From the NCBI RefSeq assembly GCF_003051055.1, contig NZ_QAON01000010.1:1-64000 (forward strand): a stretch of 64,000 nt of DNA, given 5' to 3'. This DNA is from Agitococcus lubricus (GTDB taxonomy: Bacteria; Pseudomonadota; Gammaproteobacteria; Pseudomonadales; Moraxellaceae). This document shows positions 45,134 through 52,769 of the stretch, in pieces. The position numbers were made by a program, and so were the translations under genes. The stretch's first letter is position 1. Each line of letters starts with the position of its first letter. The notes below the pieces were generated by a model. It worked only from the letters and a program-made list of their open reading frames with translations, was not told the origin of the DNA and did not search any database.

Positions 45134-46714
45134 ATGGTATTCAAACACGGCGTATTAGCGTTTGCGGTCAGTGCTGCTTTGGTCTTAACAGGATGTGGAG
45201 GCTCGTCTGATAACACAGACAGCAGTCAAAATACGGGTAATACGACTACGGTGGTGCAAGCGATTAATGCTCAACACTACAGTATTAGCCGTGTAGCTAA
45301 TGCGTCTATTGGTTTAGATGGCTTAGTCGACCCTGCGGCGCTGGCTGTCAGTACAACAGGTGATGTGTTAGTTGCGATTGCCGAACCGATTGATGGAAAT
45401 ACCTACTTTAGCTTACGTCGCTGGTCTAATGGTCAATGGCAAGACATTACGACAGGTACCGATTTAGCGGCACGCAGTCTAAAAATTAGCGCAGATAATC
45501 AGGGAGGGTTTAGTATTGCCGACCTGCATCCCGCAGCGGATACGATTCGTTTACGTCATTTAACGGCCAACAGTACCAGCTTAACGACTGGCATTAGTCA
45601 TAGCATGAAAGGCGTACAGCATATTGCGTTGACACATGCCAATGGTCAGGATGTTGTGCTCGCCTACAGCTTTGAAAGTGAAGCGGATAGAGCCGCTGTG
45701 CTCAGTACCGCGCGAGCCTCTGCGGTTGTAGCGCCTGCCGAACCCATTTCTTATCATGTATTAACCGCATTATCCGCGAATCGTAGTCAAACCAGCTTTA
45801 CGGAGACTGAAATCTCCGCACAAGCCACGAGTTACAGCAATAGCAGTCAATTCATGCGTATGAAGGTAGTGGTAGATAATCAATCAAACATCAATGCAGC
45901 ATGGATATTACGTCGTACTCTTTCGGGTGATGGGACACGTTCGGAGTTGTATGCCGCTGCGACCGCACCTAGCCAAGCACCTGTCGTACAAACCTTATTG
46001 ACTAATCAATATCAATTAGAAGACCTACAACTCGCCTTAGCAGGCGATAACCAAGTCTTAGTGGCCACTCAACAAGTCGCTAATTCAGCCGATGCACGCC
46101 CAGTTGTTTATGCACAGGCGATTGCTCGCAGTAATGCCGCCACAGTTGGCTCGGCCTTTACGAGTCTACCCTCTACAGAATGGCCAAGTTTTAACATGCA
46201 GCGTTTACATAATGGGGACGTGCGCGTGGCTTTTGTCAATAACACAACGGCCTTGATAGATACGACGTCTAAAAATGTCAGCAATATTTATTTAAGTACC
46301 TATCGTCCTAACTCACCACAATTTGATGCGCCTCAGTTTGTGCCAAACTCACGTTTTGAAGGCAATATGAGCCAACAATATCAACACGTTGCCTTAAGTG
46401 TTAATCGTGCAGGAGAGCAATTAAGTTTTGCGAAAGACCAAGCCCTACAAGCAAGTTTTAGTTTGTTGGGCAGCAACACAACGCCCGCTTTAATTCCACA
46501 AACCCTAGCGACAGCCGATTTTGGTCAAGTCACACAGCCCTCTAATGTTCTTGCTGCTGCGAGTCTGGATAGTTGTACATCCGCCTTATTATGGACTCAA
46601 CAGACTAGCAATGCGGCAAGCGCCGTTTCAAGCGCAAAAGCAAGTCCAACGCTAACAACCAGCTATTATGTTTCTATCTTAAAAGTCCCTAATGCTAGCC
46701 ATGCAGGGTGCTAA
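45134..46714 (+). CDS. Lipoprotein of unknown function
   Basis: A 526-aa lipoprotein. Lipobox LTGC places the lipidated residue at Cys21, followed by a Gly/Ser/Asn/Thr-rich linker of about 30 residues. The remaining 470 residues are beta-rich with repeated strand-turn units (DVLVAIAEPIDGNTYFSLRRW, DVVLAYSFESEADRAAV, NQVLVATQQVANSADARPV, DVRVAFVNNTTALIDTT), suggesting a propeller. Two Cys near the C-terminus (DSCTSALLWTQ and the last residue) could pair. I use the ATG at 45134 (AGGACG upstream); the frame opens at 45107. It is divergent from the DUF6502 operon and ends before a strong terminator. Confidence 0.75.
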   Translation: MVFKHGVLAFAVSAALVLTGCGGSSDNTDSSQNTGNTTTVVQAINAQHYSISRVANASIGLDGLVDPAALAVSTTGDVLVAIAEPIDGNTYFSLRRWSNGQWQDITTGTDLAARSLKISADNQGGFSIADLHPAADTIRLRHLTANSTSLTTGISHSMKGVQHIALTHANGQDVVLAYSFESEADRAAVLSTARASAVVAPAEPISYHVLTALSANRSQTSFTETEISAQATSYSNSSQFMRMKVVVDNQSNINAAWILRRTLSGDGTRSELYAAATAPSQAPVVQTLLTNQYQLEDLQLALAGDNQVLVATQQVANSADARPVVYAQAIARSNAATVGSAFTSLPSTEWPSFNMQRLHNGDVRVAFVNNTTALIDTTSKNVSNIYLSTYRPNSPQFDAPQFVPNSRFEGNMSQQYQHVALSVNRAGEQLSFAKDQALQASFSLLGSNTTPALIPQTLATADFGQVTQPSNVLAAASLDSCTSALLWTQQTSNAASAVSSAKASPTLTTSYYVSILKVPNASHAGC

Positions 46715-46734
46715 ATTCTGTCAGAGTAAATGAG

Positions 46735-46769
46735 GGGCGAGGGTTGTATAAACAACTCTCGCCCTTTTT
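46735..46769 (+). terminator. Rho-independent terminator
   Basis: A 13-bp stem, GGGCGAG-GGTTGT / ACAACT-CTCGCCC, with a 4-nt loop and TTTTTA tail 20 bp after the lipoprotein gene. Confidence 0.92.
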
Positions 46770-46840
46770 ATCAAACTCGCCGTAAAACCTCGCGCCTTTA
46801 GGCCGAGGATATAAGGCGGTGACACGACGGCTTATCAATA

Positions 46841-46936
46841 CTTCGGCTTCACTCAGTAACCATGCGATTTGGCACAAATCAGTAAGGTTGATAAGTTGGC
46901 AAGTGTCACTTAGGGTTATTGAGCGAAGCCGAAATA
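46841..46936. repeat. Inverted repeat of the TTCGxCTxCGCTCAG family
   Basis: The arms CTTCGGCTTCACTCAGTAACC (46841) and GGTTATTGAGCGAAGCCGAAAT (46914) are inverted and about 50 bp apart. This is a divergent version of the TTCGACTCCGCTCAG family and lies 60 bp upstream of tnpB. Confidence 0.7.
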
Positions 46937-46995
46937 CAGAATAAGGCCTTAAGAAAGTATTTGTTTTAACGAGGAATGACTCTTAAAATCAAGGC

Positions 46996-48079
46996 ATGAA
47001 AACACTTAAATTACGCATAAAAGACAAACATTGCAAGGTGCTAGACCAACTCGCATCCGAAGTGAACTTTGTTTTGAATTATGTCAATGACCTGTGTTTT
47101 AAACATCTTCAACGAACAGGAAAATTCTTTTCAGCTTTTGATATTGCTAAATATACCGCAGGCGCAAGCAAAGCAGGCTTAAATCTGCATAACCAAACGA
47201 TTCAAGCCATTACTGAAGAATTAGTGTTAAGACGCAAACAATTCAAAAAAGCCAAACTCAAGTGGCGTGTCTCCAATCCTAACTCGGCCAAAAAATCACT
47301 CAGGCTGGATACCTTTCAAAAAAACAGCCATCAAATACCAATACGGCCAAATCAAATACGGCAATCACTGGTTTGGTTTGTGGGATAGCTACGGATTAAA
47401 TCAATACAACGTTAAAACAGGGGCATTTGTACAAGATAGTCGTGGCCGTTGGTATGTGTGCTTAGTGGTTGATTGTTCGACTACGCTCACTAACCTAACA
47501 CCTAACGCGGTCACTGAACGCAGTCGAAGTGTTGGCATTGACTTGGGTTTAAAAGACCTTGCCACACTCTCCAATGGTCAAAAAATAGAAGCACAGCGTA
47601 CCTATAGAAAATACGAACAAAAACTAGGCATCGCCCAACGCGCCAGACATAAAAAGCGTGTTAAAGCCATTCATGCCAAAATCAAACAGATTAGAAGTAA
47701 TCACTTACACCAAGAAAGTACCGCGTTAGTTAAAAATTACGCCGCAATATTTGTTGGCAACGTCAATGCAAAAAGTCTAGCCAAAACTAAACTGGCAAAG
47801 TCGGTCTTAGATGCAGGCTGGACGCTGTTTAGAACCCTACTCAAGTATAAGTGCGAGAACGCAGGGGTATGGTTTGAAGAAGTGAATGAACAATATACCA
47901 CCCAAACTTGCTCGTGCTGTGGCTCACGCGACAGTAGTCCGAAAGGTAGAGCAGGACTTGGAATAAGAGAATGGACTTGTGTGCAGTGCGGTACACTGCA
48001 TGACCGCGACATCAATGCCGCTAAGAACATTCTCGCGCTCGGACATGAGCGTCTTGTAGAAGGAATCCCCTTGCTTTAG
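46996..48079 (+). pseudogene. TnpB-type RNA-guided nuclease gene, frameshifted
   Basis: A TnpB of the IS200/IS605 group broken by a one-base frameshift near 47300: the first frame (46996-47388) begins MKTLKLRIKDKHCKVLDQLA, and the continuation runs in the next frame from about 47303 (GWIPFKKTAIKYQYG) to 48079. Residues include the RuvC-I Asp in VGIDLGLKDLATLS, a zinc ribbon CSCCG...CVQCG and the RuvC-III Asp in HDRDINAAKNIL. The RuvC-II position reads Gly (IFVGNVNA) instead of Glu, as in a TnpB subgroup I recall that may use another glutamate; FEEVNEQYTTQ carries candidates. A palindromic repeat is inserted in frame at 47475-47529. No tnpA is seen. The frameshift may be real decay or a sequencing error. 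Confidence 0.85.
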
Positions 48080-48100
48080 CTAGGGGAGGATGTCAATCTC
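47950..48100 (+). ncRNA. Candidate omega (reRNA) region and right end of the TnpB element
   Basis: In IS200/IS605 elements the guide RNA scaffold derives from the 3' end of tnpB and the right end of the element. Here the end of the gene carries CCCCT-TGCTTTAGCT-AGGGG (48067-48086) followed by AGGATGTCAATCT, typical of such right ends. The extent given is approximate and inferred from the family, not determined. Confidence 0.4.
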
Positions 48101-48131
48101 AATATTGATGTTCTAAAGAAGTAGGCAAGTC

Positions 48132-48374
48132 TCAGAATGACTCACAGGCTTGCACTTTGTCTCGTTTTTTTAATCTTTTTAATGCTTTCCATGAAGCTCT
48201 TGGACAAGCTGCTGCCCTTTTGCTCGGCATACACCATACGCTATAGATATCGATATTTTTTTCTTGCAAGCAGAGATTAAAATCTTTAATCGCTACATAT
48301 TTGGGCGGTGTTGCCGCAAACGCAGGGCTGAGTGTCATCCACAACAAGATGCCTAATACCAAGGTGCGATTCAT
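48132..48374 (-). CDS. Small exported cysteine-containing protein
   Basis: An 80-aa precursor with a clear signal peptide (MNRTLVLGILLWMTLSPAFA) and a mature part of about 60 residues that is strongly basic and contains four Cys (NLCLQ, VWCMP, AACPR, QACES), so two disulfides are likely in the periplasm. The start at 48374 has GGAGG nine bases upstream; a longer frame exists but would bury the signal peptide. I do not recognise the family. It sits between the TnpB element and an acyl-CoA dehydrogenase gene. Confidence 0.65.
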   Translation of the reverse strand: MNRTLVLGILLWMTLSPAFAATPPKYVAIKDFNLCLQEKNIDIYSVWCMPSKRAAACPRASWKALKRLKKRDKVQACESF

Positions 48375-48570
48375 TCTATTTAGCCTCCAGTGTGAGCGAC
48401 TTTGAATACTCGGATTAACATTTATCGGTATTTTTGCCTGCAACAGCAACGGTTTTAGCAAGGTCTACCTCAACCATGGGCGGTTAATATTTCCATTTCA
48501 GTCCATGAAATCTAGATTTTACTACTTAATCGTTATAGAAGTGATAAGGTTGAGAGTTATGAATACCATA

Positions 48571-48598
48571 AAAAAGGGGAGCTTATGCTCCCCTTTTT
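48571..48598 (-). terminator. Rho-independent terminator downstream of the acyl-CoA dehydrogenase
   Basis: A 12-bp perfect stem, AAAAAGGGGAGC / GCTCCCCTTTTT, with loop TTAT, 14 bp after the stop of the minus-strand acyl-CoA dehydrogenase gene. Symmetric, so bidirectional. Confidence 0.92.
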
Positions 48599-48612
48599 AC
48601 TTTAGCTGGCTA

Positions 48613-50430
48613 TTAACCAAATGCAAAAGCGTCTTTATCTAACTGCATTAACGACTTCGATGGCGACAACATGCTACCTGCATGACCCGCCGCGCGTGGT
48701 AACAAACGCTCAAAGTAGAATTCTGCCGTTTGAATTTTTGCTTGATAAAACTCGGCTTGCTCTGCGCCACCGTTAGCTAGTTTTTCATAGGCTACGGCGG
48801 CTTGTAATGCCCAGAAATAGGCCATAGTGACATAACCTGAGTACATCAAGAAGTCATTACAGGCGGCACTGACGATGTCGCGGTCTTTGCGTGCTGTTAA
48901 CATAATACGGGTGGTGAGGTAGTTCCATTGTGCACACAATTTGGTTAAATCCCACACATAACGACGCATTTGTTTGTCACGGGCATGACGACCACAAAAC
49001 TTGAGCACATCTGCGGTAAAGTCACGGACTGCTTTGCCTTTGCTTTGTAATAATACTTTACGACCCAATAAGTCTAAAGCCTGAATACCCGTTGTGCCTT
49101 CGTACAAGGTTGCAATACGCGCATCACGGGCAATTTGTTCCATGCCATGCTCTTTGATATAACCATGACCACCAAACACTTGCATACCGATGTTAGCAGA
49201 CTCTAAGCCCAACTCGGTTAAGAAGCCTTTGAGAATGGGGGTAAAGAAGCCTAATTTATCATCCCAATATTCGTATTTCTTTTGGTCATTTTCGATGATG
49301 CCGTTGGTCATATGGTCTGCGTATTGACTGGCATAATAAATCATCGCACGGCCACCCTCAGCAATCACTTTTTGCGTTAATAACATGCGGCGCACGTCAG
49401 CATGATAAATCAACGCATCAGCGATTTGCTCAGGCTCTTTTTTGCCCGATAAAGCGCGCATAGAACGACGCTCTTTAGCATAGGCTAACGCACCTTGGTA
49501 GGATAACTCTGCATGTGCCACCCCTTGAACAGCCGTACCAATACGCGCTGTATTCATAAAGGTGAACATGGCCTCTAAGCCTTTGTTGGGTAAGCCAATC
49601 AAATAACCTATGGCATTATCAAAATTCATGACACAGGTTGCAGAGGCACGAATCCCCATTTTGTGTTCGATAGAGCCGCAACTGACGGAGTTACGCTCAC
49701 CAACATTACCTTGCGCATCAGGAATAAATTTTGGCACGATAAATAACGAAATGCCGCGTGTCCCTTTAGGGGCATCGGGCAAACGTGCTAACACGATGTG
49801 TACGATGTTTTCGGTTAAATCGTGTTCGCCCGCAGAAATAAAGATTTTAGTACCTGTTAATTTATACGTACCGTCCGCTTGTGGCTCGGCTTTAGTTTTA
49901 ATTTGACCCAAGTCTGTACCACATTGTGGCTCTGTCAAACACATGGTACCAGACCAGCGACCTTCAACTAAGGGTGGCATATACACATTCTTTTGCGCTT
50001 CGTCACCATACTGCATAATGGTGTTCATGCAACCCAAACTTAAACCAGGGTACATGGTGAATGACCAGTTTGCTGTGCCCATCATTTCGGCTTTGATGAG
50101 ATTTAAGGACATTGGCAAACCTTGACCACCGTATTCGGTTGGGTGCGATAACCCTTGCCAACCACCTGCAACATATTGGTCATAGGCATCTTTAAAGCCT
50201 TTAGGTGTCGTCACGACAGAATTATCAAAATGACAACCCTCTAAGTCACCAGACAAATTGATAGGTGCTAAAACCTCTTCACACAGGCGTGCACATTCGC
50301 CGACAATGGCATCTACCATATCAGGCGTTGCGTCTGCACCATTACTTAACGTGGTATAGTGTGCAGGAAAATCAAACACTTCATTCATCAAAAAGCGCAT
50401 ATCGCGCAATGGAGCCTTATAAGTCGGCAT
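48613..50430 (-). CDS. Acyl-CoA dehydrogenase, long form with C-terminal extension
   Basis: A FAD-dependent acyl-CoA dehydrogenase of 605 aa, catalysing the first step of beta-oxidation. Features include MCLTEPQCGTDLG (about residue 160) and the FAD-binding KITGTKIFISAGEHD pattern (LTGTKIFISAGEHDLTEN), and the catalytic Glu in DARIATLYEGTTGIQALDLLGRK (Glu near 438). An extra C-terminal helical domain of about 130 residues marks the subgroup seen in Pseudomonas and Acinetobacter for medium or long chains. I use the ATG at 50430 (MPTYKAPLRDMRF), with GAGGTG upstream; the frame opens 60 codons earlier without support. Confidence 0.92.
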   Translation of the reverse strand: MPTYKAPLRDMRFLMNEVFDFPAHYTTLSNGADATPDMVDAIVGECARLCEEVLAPINLSGDLEGCHFDNSVVTTPKGFKDAYDQYVAGGWQGLSHPTEYGGQGLPMSLNLIKAEMMGTANWSFTMYPGLSLGCMNTIMQYGDEAQKNVYMPPLVEGRWSGTMCLTEPQCGTDLGQIKTKAEPQADGTYKLTGTKIFISAGEHDLTENIVHIVLARLPDAPKGTRGISLFIVPKFIPDAQGNVGERNSVSCGSIEHKMGIRASATCVMNFDNAIGYLIGLPNKGLEAMFTFMNTARIGTAVQGVAHAELSYQGALAYAKERRSMRALSGKKEPEQIADALIYHADVRRMLLTQKVIAEGGRAMIYYASQYADHMTNGIIENDQKKYEYWDDKLGFFTPILKGFLTELGLESANIGMQVFGGHGYIKEHGMEQIARDARIATLYEGTTGIQALDLLGRKVLLQSKGKAVRDFTADVLKFCGRHARDKQMRRYVWDLTKLCAQWNYLTTRIMLTARKDRDIVSAACNDFLMYSGYVTMAYFWALQAAVAYEKLANGGAEQAEFYQAKIQTAEFYFERLLPRAAGHAGSMLSPSKSLMQLDKDAFAFG

Positions 50431-50833
50431 AAAACACCTCAAAGCGTGGTTATTAAACATAAAATCATCTGATTTTATGGGATGACGCAAGGTCACCGCT
50501 TCAGCGTGATTGAATACAGCGGGCAAAACGGTTTTGCTCAGAAAATCCGTTCCGATTAGTGTAAATAGTCTAAAGACTTTTTTATAAAAACCATTGACAG
50601 AAGTTGACAATTTTAGCGGCAGTTTGGTGAATATTTCACGCCTGATTGTCTAGGTTTTGTCCCATTAAGACTGATATTGGCCTCAAATCCTCTTTTAGCC
50701 GTCAAAAAAATACGTTATATCTGTACGATTGTATTGTAAAAATAATTCCCCTATAGTCAGTAACGTATCCGCTAATCACGCAGTTTGTGCATTAATAAAC
50801 TGTTTTAAGCCCCCATTCGAGACGACGTCATCT
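50431..50833. promoter_or_regulatory. Divergent intergenic region
   Basis: About 400 bp between the long acyl-CoA dehydrogenase gene and the methyltransferase gene, which point away from each other. It should contain both promoters. I see no strong palindrome of the FadR or PsrA type, no RNA gene and no repeat of the dispersed families. Confidence 0.4.
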
Positions 50834-51487
50834 ATGGCATTCCATCCCCAATCACAGGCAGGTGCTGCCATTTATACGCCCAGCATACTCAAACTGTATG
50901 ATTGGTGGGTGCATGGTTTTTCTAATCATTATTTGTGGCAATACCCTACGCAACAGCTACTTGCCACCTATCAACAATATACCAGTCATAACCATCTCGA
51001 AGTGGGTGCAGGCACAGGTTTTTTTCTCAAACAAGTACCATTTAGTCTGCTAAACCCCCGTTTAGTGTTAATGGATATCAACGAGCATACCCTACAAGCC
51101 GCAACACAGGCGCTCAAACAGTATCAACCTGCGGGGGTATTACACGATATTTTGTTAGCCCCCCCCCTACAACTACCACTTTTTGATTCGATTGCCTTTA
51201 ATTATGTATGGCATTGTTTACCAAATATCCCCGAAAAAGACCGTGTATTTAGACACTTAAGTCAGTTTTTGACGCCCAATGGCGTGTTATTTGGGGCTAC
51301 CCTACTTGGACAAGATATATCCTTAACACTTGCCGCACGCACCACCATGCGGATGTACCAAAATAAAGGGATATTTGGTAATCAGCAAGATAATATCCGC
51401 CGTTTAGAACATGCATTAAGTCAAGGTTTTTCACGTTATCACATCAAGCAGTACGGCGCAGCAGCCATTTTTTGTGCTTGGCGCTAA
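50834..51487 (+). CDS. Class I SAM-dependent methyltransferase
   Basis: A 217-aa methyltransferase. The SAM-binding motif I is LEVGAGTGFFLKQV (about residues 56-69), motif II acid is in LVLMDINEHTL, and DSIAFNYVWHCLPNI gives post II. The N-terminus (IYTPSILKLYDWWVHGFSNHYLW) resembles a group of small-molecule methyltransferases common in Pseudomonadales. I use the ATG at 50834; the frame is open upstream to 50729. It lies 35 bp before the second acyl-CoA dehydrogenase gene and may be cotranscribed. Substrate unknown. Confidence 0.82.
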   Translation: MAFHPQSQAGAAIYTPSILKLYDWWVHGFSNHYLWQYPTQQLLATYQQYTSHNHLEVGAGTGFFLKQVPFSLLNPRLVLMDINEHTLQAATQALKQYQPAGVLHDILLAPPLQLPLFDSIAFNYVWHCLPNIPEKDRVFRHLSQFLTPNGVLFGATLLGQDISLTLAARTTMRMYQNKGIFGNQQDNIRRLEHALSQGFSRYHIKQYGAAAIFCAWR

Positions 51488-51522
51488 GTCATTTTTTATC
51501 AACCCACTCTGAGGACTTTATA

Positions 51523-52665
51523 ATGAGCGAATATAATTCTGAATTAGAACAATTCCGCGATATGGTACGTCGCTTTTTAGATAAAGAAATTAAACCATTT
51601 TATGAGCAATGGGAAAAAGACGGCATTATGCCGCGCGAAATTTGGCACAAACTGGGCGAAAACGGCCTATTATGTGTAGACCAGCCAGAAGAATATAATG
51701 GCATTGGCGCTTCTTATTTGTACGCTTGTGTCATTTTAGAAGAAGTCTCACGTGCTAATTTTGGCTCTTTAGCCACCGCGCTTTCTGTCAATTGTAATAT
51801 TGCTGCGCCTTATGTACTGCATATTGCCAATGAAGCACAACGCCAATATTGGCTACCCAAAATGGTGACTGGCGACGTTGTCGGTGCGATTGGCATGACC
51901 GAACCTGGTGCGGGGTCGGACTTACAAGCTATCCGTACGACCGCCATTCGTAAAGATGACCATTATTTATTAAATGGCTCTAAAACGTTTATTAGTAACG
52001 GCCAACATGCGGATTTAGTGATTTTAGCCGCTAAAACCGACCCCGCTGGTGGTGCTAAAGGCGTGAGCTTATTTTTGGTCGATATGAAACTCGCGGGTTG
52101 TGCACGTGGCCGTAATCTCGACAAAATGGGCTTACACTCACAAGACACGTCCGAGCTGTTTTTTGATAATGTCAAACTTCCCTTAGACAGTTTATTGGGC
52201 GAAGAAGGCAAAGGTTTTGCTTATTTAATGAATGAGCTGCCACGCGAGCGTTTGAATTTAGCCGTATGTGCCGTTGCCTCCTCTGAAGGGTTATTAGCGT
52301 CTACTATTGCCTACACTCAAGAACGTAAGGCCTTTGGTCATCCCATTAGTAAATTACAAAATACACGCTTTAGTTTAGCAACGTGTCATACCGACATTGC
52401 TATTAATAAAGCCTTTACCGAGCAATGTATTCGTCAATATATGGAAGGTAAATTAGATGCTTCGACGGCAGCAATTGCTAAATTAGCCACCACCGAAATG
52501 CAATGCCGTGTTGCAGATGCGTGTTTACAGTTATTTGGTGGTTATGGTTATATGATGGAATACCCTGCGGCACGCGCCTATGTCGATGCGCGTATTCAGC
52601 GTATTTACGGCGGCACCAATGAAATTATGAAAGAGGTGATTGCCCGTACTTTAGTTGGACGCTAA
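51523..52665 (+). CDS. Acyl-CoA dehydrogenase
   Basis: A 380-aa FAD enzyme of the short/branched-chain acyl-CoA dehydrogenase type. It has IGMTEPGAGSDLQAIRTTA (about residues 125-143) and LNGSKTFISNGQHADLVILAAKT, the C-terminal QLFGGYGYMMEYPAARAYVDARIQRIYGGTNEIMKE signature split around a catalytic Glu in YGGTNEIM (about residue 369), and the Arg in ERLNLAV. ATG 51523 follows GAGGA; the open frame begins 51 bp earlier. It probably oxidises an acyl-CoA in fatty or branched-chain acid degradation. Chain-length specificity cannot be read. Confidence 0.92.
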   Translation: MSEYNSELEQFRDMVRRFLDKEIKPFYEQWEKDGIMPREIWHKLGENGLLCVDQPEEYNGIGASYLYACVILEEVSRANFGSLATALSVNCNIAAPYVLHIANEAQRQYWLPKMVTGDVVGAIGMTEPGAGSDLQAIRTTAIRKDDHYLLNGSKTFISNGQHADLVILAAKTDPAGGAKGVSLFLVDMKLAGCARGRNLDKMGLHSQDTSELFFDNVKLPLDSLLGEEGKGFAYLMNELPRERLNLAVCAVASSEGLLASTIAYTQERKAFGHPISKLQNTRFSLATCHTDIAINKAFTEQCIRQYMEGKLDASTAAIAKLATTEMQCRVADACLQLFGGYGYMMEYPAARAYVDARIQRIYGGTNEIMKEVIARTLVGR

Positions 52666-52769
52666 CACTCTACGTACCAGCTAGGCTGTTGCTAGGCAGC
52701 AGCCTGCTGTTTTAATGGCATAAAAAGAGCCATTTAGATACCCTTTTCATGACCAAGGTCTAAAAGGGA

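Noticed and set aside
47267-47388. Programmed frameshifting in tnpB
   Set aside because: There is an A6 run nearby, but the shift needed is at CTCAGG rather than at the run and no stimulatory structure is evident; decay or sequencing error is simpler.
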